A stretch of DNA of 64,000 bases from Phycisphaerae bacterium (GTDB lineage: Bacteria; Planctomycetota; Phycisphaerae; Sedimentisphaerales; Anaerobacaceae): positions 62,001 to 126,000 of the forward strand of contig JAGOLX010000006.1 of NCBI GenBank assembly GCA_017993835.1. Direction: 5' to 3'. Position numbers and translations under genes: made by a program. The notes below the pieces were generated by a model. The model had not been told where the DNA came from, did no database searches, and saw only the letters and a program-made list of their open reading frames with translations. Shown here one piece after another: positions 32,837 through 43,000 of the stretch; positions within the stretch are counted from its first letter, which is position 1; each line of letters starts with the position of its first letter.

Positions 32837-33697
32837 TCAGATCATCCACCAACTCCCGGGGCCAATCTCTCGCAGGTTGAACGACCTGTGTTCCGGCGGG
32901 AGCGATTCGAGCAGTTCCTTCGCCTTCCTGCCAATCGCCTGGGAGGCGAGTTGGACGTTCCGCCGGCCGACCTCGGGCGAAGCGTACTTACGCGGGTCCT
33001 GGCCGCCGATGCCATCGGGCGGCTTCATGTCGAGCGCCAGCGGGCCGTCGCCCAGAGCGGACAAATCGACCAGGCCGGGATAGAGGAACATCATGTTCGA
33101 GGTCTCCCACTTGGCTGCATGGTCCGTGGACGATTCGGGCCCCTGGCTGAGCGTGATCTCCCAGAGTCCCATGCCCGCGACGGTCCCGTCCGCGACGACC
33201 GGCGCCAGGGCCTTGTCGACCATGGCGATCTGGCCCTGGACGTTGTGGCCGGAGACGCCGACGATGACCCGTGCGCCGGTCTTCTTGATCCGCTGGAAGA
33301 GGGCGGTCAGGACCGGCACCATCGATTCCTGCGGGAACCCGTCGTGGAAGTAGACCGGTGGGTACACGACGCCGCCGAACTGCTCGGCGGTCTTGACGAG
33401 GATCGCATGGGCCTTGAGAGCGTCGTTGCCGAGCGGCAGGTGGCGGCCGTGCCATTCGATCAGCCCGAACGGCACGTAGACCGCCGGGAAGTCGCGGAGC
33501 GCCTTCTCCAGTTGCCCCGGTCGCATGAACTGCATCTGTACGCCGGCCGACAGTTCCGGCCGGATGACTGCTGGCTCGTCGCCTCTGCCGACCGCAGGTC
33601 CGCCGCCGGCCAGCCAAAACGCCGAAGCCGCAGTCCCCACAAACTCCCGTCGCGAGATGCGAGCCCGCGTCGTTGCACCTGACAACTCCTCTTTCAT
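32837..33697 (-). CDS. Creatininase-family amidohydrolase, Tat-exported
   Basis: 286 residues. ISRREFVGTAASAFWLAGG is a Tat signal. The creatininase fold shows YVPFGLIEWHGRHLPLGND, carrying the Glu, His and Asp metal ligands, VIVGVSGHNVQGQ with a further His, and a downstream Glu in KWETSNMM. Members hydrolyse cyclic amides such as creatinine or act in cofactor maturation; several planctomycete paralogues are exported and of unknown substrate. Start: ATG at 33697 with AGGAG seven bases upstream; a longer frame begins upstream but lacks coding character. Confidence 0.8.
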   Translation of the reverse strand: MKEELSGATTRARISRREFVGTAASAFWLAGGGPAVGRGDEPAVIRPELSAGVQMQFMRPGQLEKALRDFPAVYVPFGLIEWHGRHLPLGNDALKAHAILVKTAEQFGGVVYPPVYFHDGFPQESMVPVLTALFQRIKKTGARVIVGVSGHNVQGQIAMVDKALAPVVADGTVAGMGLWEITLSQGPESSTDHAAKWETSNMMFLYPGLVDLSALGDGPLALDMKPPDGIGGQDPRKYASPEVGRRNVQLASQAIGRKAKELLESLPPEHRSFNLREIGPGSWWMI

Positions 33698-34006
33698 AAT
33701 CCAACTCCTCATAGCTGTAACCAATTCCGCAACCATTCTACCCCGCGTGGCCTGTATGAACAGACAGAGTCTGGGAATAGCCGATTTCCGATGCAGAATG
33801 GGCCTGCGCACCTTCCCGGAAGGCGATCGTGAAACATCCTGTTGAAGCTAGATCGAGGGACAGATACTGGAGACGCCAAAAGGATGACGTTGACGTTCCG
33901 GGCCTTCTTTGCGATAATGGAAAAGCTGGAGTGTTCGGGCCGGAGCATGGTTGTGCAACGACTAGGATGGAGGTCGGTCGGAGTATTGTCTGGCAGAGAG
34001 GGACAA

Positions 34007-34351
34007 GTGAAGTTACCCAAAGACGCGATCATCTCCGACGAGAAACTGACGAAGTACTTGTTGGCTCCGAGGAAGAGAAATGACAAATCGAGGTGGCTGA
34101 CACAAGCGGGGTATCAAGTGGAGACGTGGTCTATCCTGAGGCACGATCTCATCACCCAGACACTCCCCAACGACGCGTTCTTGGTCGAGCATACGCCGTA
34201 TGGCGACATGTATGAGATCCGGGGCACACTGAAGGGCCCCAATGATCATCTCTTGCGAGTGTGCACGATCTGGATGGTCGAGAAGGCGACCCAGAAAACG
34301 AGATTCGTCACGATGTACCCGGATAGAAAGCAGGTCGGATATGAGGCATGA
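34007..34351 (+). CDS. DUF6883-family protein
   Basis: 114 residues from a GTG at 34007 preceded by GAGAGGGA. VKLPKDAIISDEKLTKYLL, the basic KSRWLTQAGYQVETW, and the C-terminal TIWMVEKATQKTRFVTMYP fit the DUF6883 pattern (LPNA...DKLxxYLL...FFxxxGF...RFVTxYP). The family is small, cytoplasmic and of unknown biochemistry, and is often found beside a DUF4926 gene, as here; both genes overlap by 11 bases. A longer upstream frame to 33842 is open but looks non-coding. Confidence 0.7.
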   Translation: MKLPKDAIISDEKLTKYLLAPRKRNDKSRWLTQAGYQVETWSILRHDLITQTLPNDAFLVEHTPYGDMYEIRGTLKGPNDHLLRVCTIWMVEKATQKTRFVTMYPDRKQVGYEA

Positions 34352-34586
34352 GTTGTTCACAGAGGTCGTGCTGCGCGAAGATATTCCCGAGAAAGGTCTG
34401 AAGAGCGGTGATGTTGCGACCGTCGTTGAGCGGCACGAAGCAGCCGGCGGGGAAAACGGTTACTCGCTGGAGGTGTTCAATGCCGTCGGAGATACGATCG
34501 CGGTAGTCACTGTGCCCGAGTCGCAGATCGAATCGCTGACGAAGGACGAAGTCTTCAGCGTGCGCTCGCGCGCAACAGGATCGTGA
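34341..34586 (+). CDS. DUF4926-family protein
   Basis: 81 residues. ELFTEVVLREDIPEKGLKSG, then GDVATVVERHE and YSLEVFNAVGDTIAVVTV, match the small beta-barrel-like DUF4926 family (typical wording LTEDLPEYGLKRGDVGTVV). It overlaps the DUF6883 gene and so is translationally coupled. Such pairs have been proposed as toxin/antidote-like or immunity-type modules because of size, pairing and patchy spread; no activity can be inferred from sequence alone. The DUF362 gene begins 26 bases after it. Confidence 0.7.
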   Translation: MRHELFTEVVLREDIPEKGLKSGDVATVVERHEAAGGENGYSLEVFNAVGDTIAVVTVPESQIESLTKDEVFSVRSRATGS

Positions 34587-34612
34587 TCTCGCAATCTTGG
34601 GAGGACAGGAGT

Positions 34613-36412
34613 ATGAAAACGAACGAGACGGCATTTTGTCGTGGGCACGAGTGTTCGAGACGCCGGGCGAGGCATCGCTGGGTGAGGTGGGTCTTTCCGG
34701 CCACCGGCCTGCTGGCGCTCCTCTGGTTTCTGATCCGCGTGATCCCCAAGCCCTCCCGTGCGGCGTATCCCTGCCAACGCGCCGCCATGCCGCTGGCGTC
34801 GGGATTCGTCGTCTGGGTGGTCGGTCTCGTGACCGGCGCGGTTGTGTCCCAGAGATTCCGACGGCTGGTGAGAGAGTCTCGCGTGGTGTTGGCGGGTCTG
34901 TGCGTGGTCACCGCGGTCGTGGTGGGCGCAGCGTCGCTGGCCGATTGGCCGGCTCGTCTGGCCGTAATGGGCGAGCCGTGGGGACCTCATGGGCCGCTGG
35001 GCGAGGGCAAGGGGATTCATCCGGGCCGGGTCGTCTGGGTCTACGATCCCAACGCGACGGACTGGGACGGCTACAACTCGCCCGAACGCTGGTGGCAGGA
35101 CGGCCACACGGACCCGGTGGTCGTCGAGAAGATGGTTTCGCAGGCGATTCGCGGCGTGGCGGGCACGGACTCCGACGCCGCGGCCTGGGACGCCATCTTC
35201 CGGTACTTCAACGACGGTCGGGGCAAGGGAGATGTCGGCTATCAGGCGGGCGAGAAGATCGCCATCAAGATCAATCTCACCACCTGCAACGCCGCGGGAG
35301 GGGATGTCAACCCGACCACCTATATCAAGAAGTCCAGCGTCATGAATCGGATCGACAACTCGCCCCAGATGATCCTGGCGCTGCTGCGCCAGTTGGCGGA
35401 CACCGTCGGAGCGGATCAGAACGATATCACCATCGGCGATCCGACAGGCATGGTGCCCAATTACTATTGGGACATGATTTATCCGGAGTTTCCGAGCGTG
35501 CGCTACCTGGACAATTACGGCGGTTCCGGGCGGACCCGCACGGAGTTCTCGGATGTCCGGATGTACTGGAGCACCGCGGACGCCGGCGGAAAGGCGCCGG
35601 ACTACCTGCCTACTGCCTTCGCGGAGGCGGCCTACCTCATCAACTTCGCCATTCTGAAGGGCCATTCGTCCGGCGTGACGCTGTGTGCCAAGAACCACTA
35701 TGGGTCGATTCTGAGGACGCCGGACGGGTATCTCAGGCCGGAACTCCCCGGACTGCCAGGCCAGGGCACATACCCCGGCTACTACAACCTGCACTACAGC
35801 CTTCCGAACGTGGGTTGGAGTCCGGGAACGGGTCACTACCGCGCCTTGGTGGATCTCATGGGCCATTCCGAACTGGGCGGCAAGACGGTCCTCTACCTGA
35901 TTGACGGCCTCTTCGGCGGCTACTACTGGGAGGCCCATCCGTACAAGTGGAACATGCCGCCGTTCAATGGCGACTGGCCGTCGAGCCTCTTCGCCTCTCA
36001 AGACCCCGTGGCGATCGACTCGGTGGGGTACGACTTCGTGGAGGCCGAGTGGCCCGACGTCGTCCGATATGGACACTCGCCCAGTTCGAAGTATGACATG
36101 CAGGGCGGCGCTGAGGACTATTTGCACGAGGCGGCGCTGGCCAACGACCCGTGTTCGGGCACCTTCTACGATCCGGACCACTCCCGCCGGACGGTTCGCC
36201 TAGCGAGCCTCGGGGTGCACGAGCACTGGAACGACCCGGTCAACAAGCAGTACTCACGGAACCTCGGGACAGGCGAGGGCATCGAGCTGATTCTCCTGCA
36301 CAGCGACCCGATCGAGGGAGACATCGACAGCGATGGGGACGTCGACGAGGACGATCTGGAGGACCCTGCGAATCTCGGCGGGGACTGGGGGACTGTCTCG
36401 ACTCAGCCGTAG
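34613..36412 (+). CDS. Membrane-anchored DUF362 protein with dockerin-like remnant
   Basis: 599 residues. Three N-terminal hydrophobic helices (WVFPATGLLALLWFLIRVI; PLASGFVVWVVGLVTGAVV; VLAGLCVVTAVVVGAASL) anchor a large external domain. DUF362 hallmarks follow: GEKIAIKINLTTCNAAGG, LINFAILKGHSSGVTLCAKNH and SLFASQDPVAIDSVGYDFVE. A C-terminal DIDSDGDVDEDDL is half of a dockerin-like EF-hand pair. DUF362 proteins are widespread in anaerobes and usually carry ferredoxin-like domains, absent here. Function unknown. Start ATG at 34613 after GGAGGACAGGAGT. Confidence 0.8.
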   Translation: MKTNETAFCRGHECSRRRARHRWVRWVFPATGLLALLWFLIRVIPKPSRAAYPCQRAAMPLASGFVVWVVGLVTGAVVSQRFRRLVRESRVVLAGLCVVTAVVVGAASLADWPARLAVMGEPWGPHGPLGEGKGIHPGRVVWVYDPNATDWDGYNSPERWWQDGHTDPVVVEKMVSQAIRGVAGTDSDAAAWDAIFRYFNDGRGKGDVGYQAGEKIAIKINLTTCNAAGGDVNPTTYIKKSSVMNRIDNSPQMILALLRQLADTVGADQNDITIGDPTGMVPNYYWDMIYPEFPSVRYLDNYGGSGRTRTEFSDVRMYWSTADAGGKAPDYLPTAFAEAAYLINFAILKGHSSGVTLCAKNHYGSILRTPDGYLRPELPGLPGQGTYPGYYNLHYSLPNVGWSPGTGHYRALVDLMGHSELGGKTVLYLIDGLFGGYYWEAHPYKWNMPPFNGDWPSSLFASQDPVAIDSVGYDFVEAEWPDVVRYGHSPSSKYDMQGGAEDYLHEAALANDPCSGTFYDPDHSRRTVRLASLGVHEHWNDPVNKQYSRNLGTGEGIELILLHSDPIEGDIDSDGDVDEDDLEDPANLGGDWGTVSTQP

Positions 36413-36427
36413 CGCCGTCAGGCGTGC

Positions 36428-36456
36428 TTGGCCCGACGACGAAAACGTGGTATGCT
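36428..36456 (+). promoter_or_regulatory. Promoter ending seven bases before an ATG (possible leaderless transcript)
   Basis: TTGGCC (36428-36433), a 17-base spacer, TATGCT (36451-36456), then CGCCGGC and ATG at 36464. The spacing equals that before the MocA-type gene at 19867, and no Shine-Dalgarno precedes either start. Confidence 0.45.
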
Positions 36457-36463
36457 CGCCGGC

Positions 36464-37861
36464 ATGAGAATGTCGCTACAAACCAGGCTCCTGATTGTCC
36501 TCGTGTCGGCAGGCATGTTGACCGGCTGCACCACCATGAAACCCGCGTCCACTATTCACCAGATTCCCGCGCCGGCGCTCGTGCTGGGCGTCATCGCGGA
36601 GATGAACACACCGGGCTATTGGATCGGGCGGCATCCCGATCCCGACCGGCTGGTCATGAACGCCGACCAGATCGCGGCCTTCAACAATCAGACCGCGAAG
36701 GCGGGTCTTGGCGTCGCGAGTATCGCCGACTTCAACGATGCAGTCGATGGCAAAAAGCTGAAGGCCGACCTCGACGCCTGCCTGCGCTCGGTCGCAGGTC
36801 GCGGCTACTGTTTTGCCAACGCTCGACAGCCGGATGACATATGGTGGCAGGACCTTCGGGGCAACATGGACCTGGATGCCATCGCGCCCGAGGTCAACGT
36901 GCGTTTCGGCCTGATCGTTGGTTTCTGCGATCATCGCGTCCTGCCGGTGGCGGAGGGACTCTACAACGCGGACCTCAATCTCAGTTTCGATCGTTTGCAG
37001 GACAGCACGCTCGATGTCGCCTCGCCGGTCGCGGTCCTTCATGGAAGCCGGGACGGGCGGTGGCTGTACGCCGTCGGCGAGACCCTGCGCGGGTGGGTCC
37101 AGGCCGAGCGCGTGGCGATGTGCGAACGCGACGTGGTCCGCGCCTACGTCCGGTCGGGCCAGTTCGCGGTTGTCACCGTTGCCAAAGCCGACCTCTATGC
37201 GGACGAGGACCTGCGCAACCACCTCGGGCGAGCCCAGATGGGCGCCCGGCTGGTTGTGGCGCGGGACACGGGTGCGGACACGCTCCGTGTGCTGACGCCG
37301 CGGCGCGATTCGGACGGCGTCTGCACCCTGGAACCGGCGTACATCGAAAAGAGCGATGTGAGCCTGGGCTATCTCCCCTACACGCCGCGGACGATCATCC
37401 AGCAGGCGTTCAAGCTCCTGAACACCCCCTACGGCTGGGGCGGCCTCTTCGGCGAGCAGGATTGCTCCCGGTTCATCCAGGAGGTGTTCGCGACGGTGGG
37501 TCTAGTCCTGCCACGAAATTCCTCGGAGCAGGCCAAAGTGGGCCGCCAAGTCTATGCAAATCCCGAGATTGGCTTGGCTCAGGAGAAACTCGCAGTCCTC
37601 CGCGGGCCCGCGTCGCCGGCCCTCACGCTGCTGTGCATGAAGGGACACGTCATGCTGTTTCTCGGCTTCGTGGAGGGCAGACCCTACGTCATCCATGACC
37701 TGTGGAGCTATGACATCGACGCGTCCACGGTTGCGGTGGTCAACCGCGTGGCCGTGACGCCGCTGGACCTCGGCAGCGGACCTGCGGGCAGCCTTCTCGA
37801 CCGAGTTGACAGTATCCGCGTGCTCGACGCCGTGCCGGGCACGCACGAGGCATTGCGGTGA
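36464..37861 (+). CDS. NlpC/P60 cysteine peptidase lipoprotein with SH3-like domains
   Basis: 465 residues with lipobox LTGC near residue 22. An N-terminal helical stabilising region (residues about 30-150) and two SH3-like modules (around VASPVAVLHGSRDGRW and FAVVTVAKADLYAD) precede the NlpC/P60 domain. The domain has TPYGWGGLFGEQDCSRFIQE with the catalytic Cys, GLVLPRNSSEQ, and the His in MKGHVMLFLGF. Enzymes of this plan cut stem peptides of peptidoglycan. The companion deacetylase starts 11 bases after its stop, so cell-wall or glycan remodelling is a plausible joint role. Confidence 0.85.
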   Translation: MRMSLQTRLLIVLVSAGMLTGCTTMKPASTIHQIPAPALVLGVIAEMNTPGYWIGRHPDPDRLVMNADQIAAFNNQTAKAGLGVASIADFNDAVDGKKLKADLDACLRSVAGRGYCFANARQPDDIWWQDLRGNMDLDAIAPEVNVRFGLIVGFCDHRVLPVAEGLYNADLNLSFDRLQDSTLDVASPVAVLHGSRDGRWLYAVGETLRGWVQAERVAMCERDVVRAYVRSGQFAVVTVAKADLYADEDLRNHLGRAQMGARLVVARDTGADTLRVLTPRRDSDGVCTLEPAYIEKSDVSLGYLPYTPRTIIQQAFKLLNTPYGWGGLFGEQDCSRFIQEVFATVGLVLPRNSSEQAKVGRQVYANPEIGLAQEKLAVLRGPASPALTLLCMKGHVMLFLGFVEGRPYVIHDLWSYDIDASTVAVVNRVAVTPLDLGSGPAGSLLDRVDSIRVLDAVPGTHEALR

Positions 37862-37872
37862 AGGAGATCGGT

Positions 37873-38802
37873 ATGCATCGTGTTTCCAGAAGAGAGCTGA
37901 TGGGTACGGCGTTGGGCGTTGCCGTCCTCGCGGGGACCTCGCAGGGCCGAGCGGCCGACAGCCCTTCGCCCAAGACGGGCACGCGGTACATCGCGGCGTA
38001 CGACACGGAATCGCCCGCCTGTTTGCAGGCGTGCCGCAAGATCGTGGAGGTCCACAAGCGCCTGGAGATGCCGGCGACGTTCTTCATCGTCGGCCGGACG
38101 CTGGAGGCGAACGCCGCCGAGTACAAAACGCTGTTCGCCGATCCGCTCTTCGAGGTGGCTTCACACACCTGGAGCCACAAGCTGCTCCGTGACAACGCGA
38201 TGTGTGGGCGGGCCGTGTCGGCGGAAGAGAAGAGGGTCGAGATCTTCAAGGCCAAGGAACTGATCGAACAGGTCTTCGAGCGGTCGTGCATCGGGTTGCG
38301 GTCCGCGGTTGGATTCGACACCGGCCTGAAGGGGGCGGCCGACGTGCTGGAACTGGTTCGGGCCGCGGGTTTCAAGTACGTGAGCAGCCTGCTGTGGGGG
38401 CCCGATTGCTCGATGCCCGCGCTGATCGAGGCGCCATTCCACTACGGCGCCGACGGCTTCGCGGACGTGTGGGAACTGCCCGGTCACGGCTGGCACGAGA
38501 ACCTGCTGAAGAACCACAACCGCTGGGGCGCCAAGCGTCTGACTCTGTGGCCCTCGCTCATGCCCGAGGCGATCCCGTCGCAGTTTGTCAAGACGCCGGA
38601 GGACGAGGCTCGGATCAACCGGGTCTTTCTGGACAAGGCCCGGGCGGAGGGCAAGCCCCACGTTTCGCTGATCTGGCATCCGTGGTCGCTGCACTCATTC
38701 GATCCGGAGATGAAGATGCTGGAATTGACATTCGCGCACGCCCGCGCGGTCGGGCTGATTCCAAGCACGTATGCGGACCTGTATCGGCAGATGTCCGGCT
38801 GA
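37873..38802 (+). CDS. Polysaccharide deacetylase (CE4), Tat-exported
   Basis: 309 residues. VSRRELMGTALGVAVLAG is a Tat signal. NodB-type motifs: AAYDTES (motif 1), ATFFIVGRTLE, ASHTWSHKLL with the HxxxH metal pair, then IGLRSAVGF and IWHPWSL. Motif 1 has a single Asp. It likely removes acetyl groups from peptidoglycan or chitin-like glycans, or is a divergent relative. ATG at 37873 sits after AAGGAG; an in-frame GTG at 37858 overlaps the NlpC stop and is the alternative. It is convergent with the PHP gene at 38817 (14-base gap). Confidence 0.82.
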   Translation: MHRVSRRELMGTALGVAVLAGTSQGRAADSPSPKTGTRYIAAYDTESPACLQACRKIVEVHKRLEMPATFFIVGRTLEANAAEYKTLFADPLFEVASHTWSHKLLRDNAMCGRAVSAEEKRVEIFKAKELIEQVFERSCIGLRSAVGFDTGLKGAADVLELVRAAGFKYVSSLLWGPDCSMPALIEAPFHYGADGFADVWELPGHGWHENLLKNHNRWGAKRLTLWPSLMPEAIPSQFVKTPEDEARINRVFLDKARAEGKPHVSLIWHPWSLHSFDPEMKMLELTFAHARAVGLIPSTYADLYRQMSG

Positions 38803-38816
38803 GACTCCACAGATTG

Positions 38817-40004
38817 TCACGGCTCCGCGCCGGCCAGGAGGTAGGTGGTCGTCAGGTTCGTGGCGGGGCGGATGTACAGGTTCTTCCACGTTACGGTGAG
38901 TGCTTCCGGCTTGCGCCGCAGGCCGACAAGGATGTCCTGGTACGCGCCGAGCGTGATCGATTCGACCGGGATGCCCTCGACCTCGGCTGTCAATTCCTTC
39001 GGGCCGAGGTTTCGCAAGCGGAGAAAGACCTTGCCGTCCTCCGTCCGGTTGAGTCGGACGCCGACCATGCTTGCCATCAGCAAATCGAGGACCCACTTGT
39101 GGGCACAGAGCATGTTGTTGAAGGTGGCGACGGTCCGCCCGGCGCGGAGTGCCTCCATCACGCCGGCCACCGACCGCTCCTTGGCGAGGACCAGCGTGGT
39201 CGCCTGTTCGGCGTCGCTGCGGGCACCGTGCACGTCGGAGTTCGCGAAGATCGTCAGGCCGTAATCGACCGCCCAATCGAACGCAGACGGATACCACCAC
39301 GTGCCGTGGCTGAACACGGTGTTCCATCCCGAGCCGACGACGTCGTTCTTCACCTCGATTCCCAGAAGAAGTCCCTGGCGGATTCCCCAGAGCATCGGCT
39401 CTCGCAGTCCGACGTGGGGGTGGGCGTAGAGGGCATAGCCGCCGAGTGAAACCAGACGACGCCATTCGTCCTGATAGAACACCCTCGCCTGCCCTGGGAT
39501 CTCGGCCCACTGGTGCGCGTCCCGCGGCTCATAGCCGGCGGAGAAGTCGAGCGCAACGACATGCTCATTCGAGCTGATCCCCGTCTCCACGCCGCGAAGG
39601 AGCAGGATGCCCAGGGCAGCGGCCATGATGCGGGCCTCCTCGTAGGCGCGGACGCTGCCGTGGTCGGTGATGGCGATCACGTCGTAGCCGTATTGCCAGG
39701 CCTCGATGACGCGGTCGGTCGGGGTGAGCGAGCCGTCGGAGTAGACCGTGTGCATGTGGAAGTCGCCGCGGAGAACCTCGTAGCGAACCGGATCGACGCT
39801 GTTGGCCTCGACCGGCGGGTCATAGACCACAGGGAAGGCAGCTTCCTGTCGGACGAACTGCTCGCGTCCCCGGACGGTCGCGATCTGCGGGGCCGGCGCG
39901 CACATGAGCAGGACGAATGCCACCCACGCTGCGCAGCGCACAATGTCCCCGTTCTCGCGTCGGCCGTTCCGGCGAGCAGTTCGTCCGATTGTCTTGTCAG
40001 ACAC
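38817..40004 (-). CDS. Secreted PHP-domain metal-dependent phosphoesterase
   Basis: 395 residues. A charged N-terminus and a hydrophobic segment (VAFVLLMCAPAPQI) direct export. The PHP fold is clear: GDFHMHTVYSDGSLTP (HxH motif), VIAITDHGSV, GVETGISSNEHVVALD, YALYAHPHVG, and IFANSDVHGA. A beta-sandwich tail of about 100 residues follows (LRLRNLGPKELTAEVEG). Exported PHP enzymes hydrolyse phosphodiesters or phosphate monoesters outside the cell. Start GTG at 40004 with AAAGGAGA upstream; it lies 32 bases after the LamG giant, so they form an operon. Confidence 0.85.
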   Translation of the reverse strand: MSDKTIGRTARRNGRRENGDIVRCAAWVAFVLLMCAPAPQIATVRGREQFVRQEAAFPVVYDPPVEANSVDPVRYEVLRGDFHMHTVYSDGSLTPTDRVIEAWQYGYDVIAITDHGSVRAYEEARIMAAALGILLLRGVETGISSNEHVVALDFSAGYEPRDAHQWAEIPGQARVFYQDEWRRLVSLGGYALYAHPHVGLREPMLWGIRQGLLLGIEVKNDVVGSGWNTVFSHGTWWYPSAFDWAVDYGLTIFANSDVHGARSDAEQATTLVLAKERSVAGVMEALRAGRTVATFNNMLCAHKWVLDLLMASMVGVRLNRTEDGKVFLRLRNLGPKELTAEVEGIPVESITLGAYQDILVGLRRKPEALTVTWKNLYIRPATNLTTTYLLAGAEP

Positions 40005-40036
40005 TATGAATCTCCTTTACACCCCGCTGGACTCTG

Positions 40037-43000
40037 TCAGTGATTGGCCAGCCAGAGAACTTCGTCGTTGGTCAGCGCCAGGTTGTAGATTCGCACTTCG
40101 TCGATCGTCCCGTGGAACCAGTAGTTATTCTGCCCGATGTCCCATCCGATGGCGAGGTCCTTGGCAGGTGCGATTGTTCCCGCCGGCGGCGTCGAGGTCA
40201 GCCAGGTCTGCCCGGTGTCCACGGAGATCTTGTGCAGGTTCTGGTCCCGGTCCAGCACCGCGGCCACGAAAACCCACTCTCCCAGCGGCACCAGGACGAA
40301 GGGCGTGTCCACTCTCTTGGGCGTCGTGTCCCCCAGCATGAACTTGTAGCCGGCTTGGTCGGCGGTCCCCTGGTTCCGGTCGGCACCGACGTAGTATCCG
40401 TTGCTGCCTACGGTTCGCTTGGCGACCGCGAGGTCCCAGTTGGTGGTGCCGCTGGCGCCCGGCGTCGTGTCCAGGCGCGCCCAGAACGAGATCGAGAAGT
40501 TGCCGGTCCCCGGGTTCAAGCTGGCATCATCTGCTATGCGGACATGATCGTCGAATCCGTCGAACTCGACGGCCTGGCCGCGGATCCCGGCCGTGTAGAC
40601 CGCGTCGCCGTTCAACACGCCGTCGTGACCGCTGCCCGAGCTGTCGGCGACGTTGCCGTTGAGGGTGTAGTGAGCGATCAGATTGGCGCGATTGGGCTCT
40701 GCCGATGTGCCGGAGTCGGGCGCTGCAGGATAGAGCCGGATGTCGTCGAGGTACAGGATGCCCTCCGCTCCGGAGCCTTCGATGCCGATCGTCATCTCTT
40801 CGACCTCTTCCAGGTCGGCGTTCACAGTGGACAGATCGATGTTCCACGCGAGCCAGACCAGGCTCGCGATGTCGGCGTCGTTGCCGTCATAGGGCACCTT
40901 GGTGTCGTTGATCTTGACGTAGAGCTGCCCGGTGTTGTCCATCGCGCCGCGGAAGTACAGGGTGAGGGTCCCGATCCCGTACTCGGTCCAGTCCTGCGAG
41001 TCGGCGAAGGACCGTACGGCCTCCGAGTAGTAGGGCGACTTGGTGTTGCCGTATGACAGCGGCATGGACTGGCGGCCGCCGTGGATGATTGCCTGCTCCG
41101 CGAATGGCGGGTCCCAATGGCCCACCTGCGAGCACGTGCCGTTCTCCCAGCCGTCCACCCAGGTCTGGTAGATCGTGCCCCCTTCGACATCGGTGTAACT
41201 CTCGAAGTCGTCCACGACGACGTATTGAAGCGTGGTGAAGCTCCAGACCTCGCCTTCCCAGACCGGGACGGGCGCCGCGTTGTTGACCTCGTCCACTCTC
41301 CAGTAGTAGGTCTGTCCGAGGTTCAGCGTGTCGGTGCTGAGACTGGGCTCGGACACCGTGACGAAGGGCGCCGTGCCGTCGAGGACCGCCTGTTCGTCGG
41401 TGCTCAGGAATACCCTGTGCTCGACGGCCTGCCTGCCCGGACGCCAGGTCAGAGTCAGTCCCGCGTCCAGATCCACGGCGCCGCTCTCCGGATCGGGCTG
41501 CCTCGCGGCCATCGGGGTATAGAGAAAGCGGACTTCGCTCAGGCCGTATTGCTTGAAGATGCCCGCCCAGTTGCTCACGGCGGTGATTCGGACGTACTTC
41601 GCGGCTACGTCGCCGAACGGAACCGTCGTGTTGGCAGCGTAGTCGGCCTTCCCAGTGGCCTTGGCGAATTCCTGATTGCCGGCCAGATCGACCCACGTGA
41701 CGCCGTCGAGCGAGTAGGCGACCGTCGCCTCCTTGATCCCCAGGCCGGCCATGGCCTCGATCTCCGAATTGTGGTTCCAGACCAGCATCTGGTGGATCGC
41801 GTAGACCTTGTCGAATTCATACTGAATCCAGGCCGATTGGCCGTCGCCGATCACGCCGCTGAGCCACATGTCGGCGGTGTCGGTCGAGTGCTGATCGTCG
41901 GGACTGAGGCCGGACCCGTCGATCGTGTTGGCGGCCGTTTCCGCGAGGGTGTTGGCGCTCGACGCGGTGGCCGTGATCTGTGCGCCGGCAAGCGGATAGG
42001 CTCGCGGCTCGGTCTCGAAATGCCAGATCTCGCCTTGGAAGACGGTGTGGTCTGGCGCGCCGTTGACCTCGTCGATCCGCCAGTAGTAGGTCTGCCCGTA
42101 GTCCAGCAGCCGCAGATCGAATTCAGGATTGTCCATATCCTGTCCATACAGGATGCCCAGCGGATTGGCCCTGGTGGCCGTTTCGACGTCCGCGAGATTC
42201 ATGCTGAAGTACAAATCGTGCGTTTCGGCGTACAGTCCCGGCGTCCAGCCCAGAGTGACATCGCGCAGCACGTCCGTGGCGCCGTTCCGCGGCTGCGGGT
42301 CCTTCGCCAGCGCGGGGGTCATGCCTTCCTGCAGGATCAGCAGGATCTGGGCGTCGGACAAGGCCCGGCTGAAGAGCGCCACCTCGTCGATCCGGCCGCG
42401 GAACCAGTAGTTGTTCTGCCCGATGTCCCACCCGATCCCGAGATCCCGCGCCGGTGCGATGGACCCCGTCGGCGGGGTCTGTGTCGCCCAGGTCAGCCCG
42501 CCGTCAACGGAGATCTTCTGCACGTTCTGCGCACGATCCAGGACGGCGGCCACGAACACCCACTCTCCCAACGGCGCGGGCACGTAGGGCGTATCCGTCC
42601 TGGCGGCGGCGGTGTTTCCCAGCATGAATCGCCATCCCGTTTCCGTCGAGGCTCCCTGATTGCGGTCCGCTCCGACGTAGTACCCAGCGCTGCCCGAGTC
42701 CCGCTTGGCTACCGCCAGGTCCCAGTTCGCATCTCCTCGCGTGCCTGCGGTTGCGTCCACATTGGCCCAGAGGACGACCGTGAAGCTGCCGGTCCCGGGG
42801 TTGAGCCTCACGTCTTGCGCGACCTGGACGTAGTCGTCGTAGCCATCGAAGAACAGGCATCCGTTGCGAAGGCCGTCGGCACGCCAGACGGGGCCGTTGA
42901 CGAGCGCGCCGTCCAGGCCATTGACGCCGGAGTCCGCGGCCGTCGTACCCGTGCCTTCGTCGAAACGCCACCAGCCGATGAGATTGGGATCGAGCCCGTC

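Noticed and set aside
34460..36181. 573-codon frame on the minus strand
   Set aside because: Antisense to the DUF362 gene.
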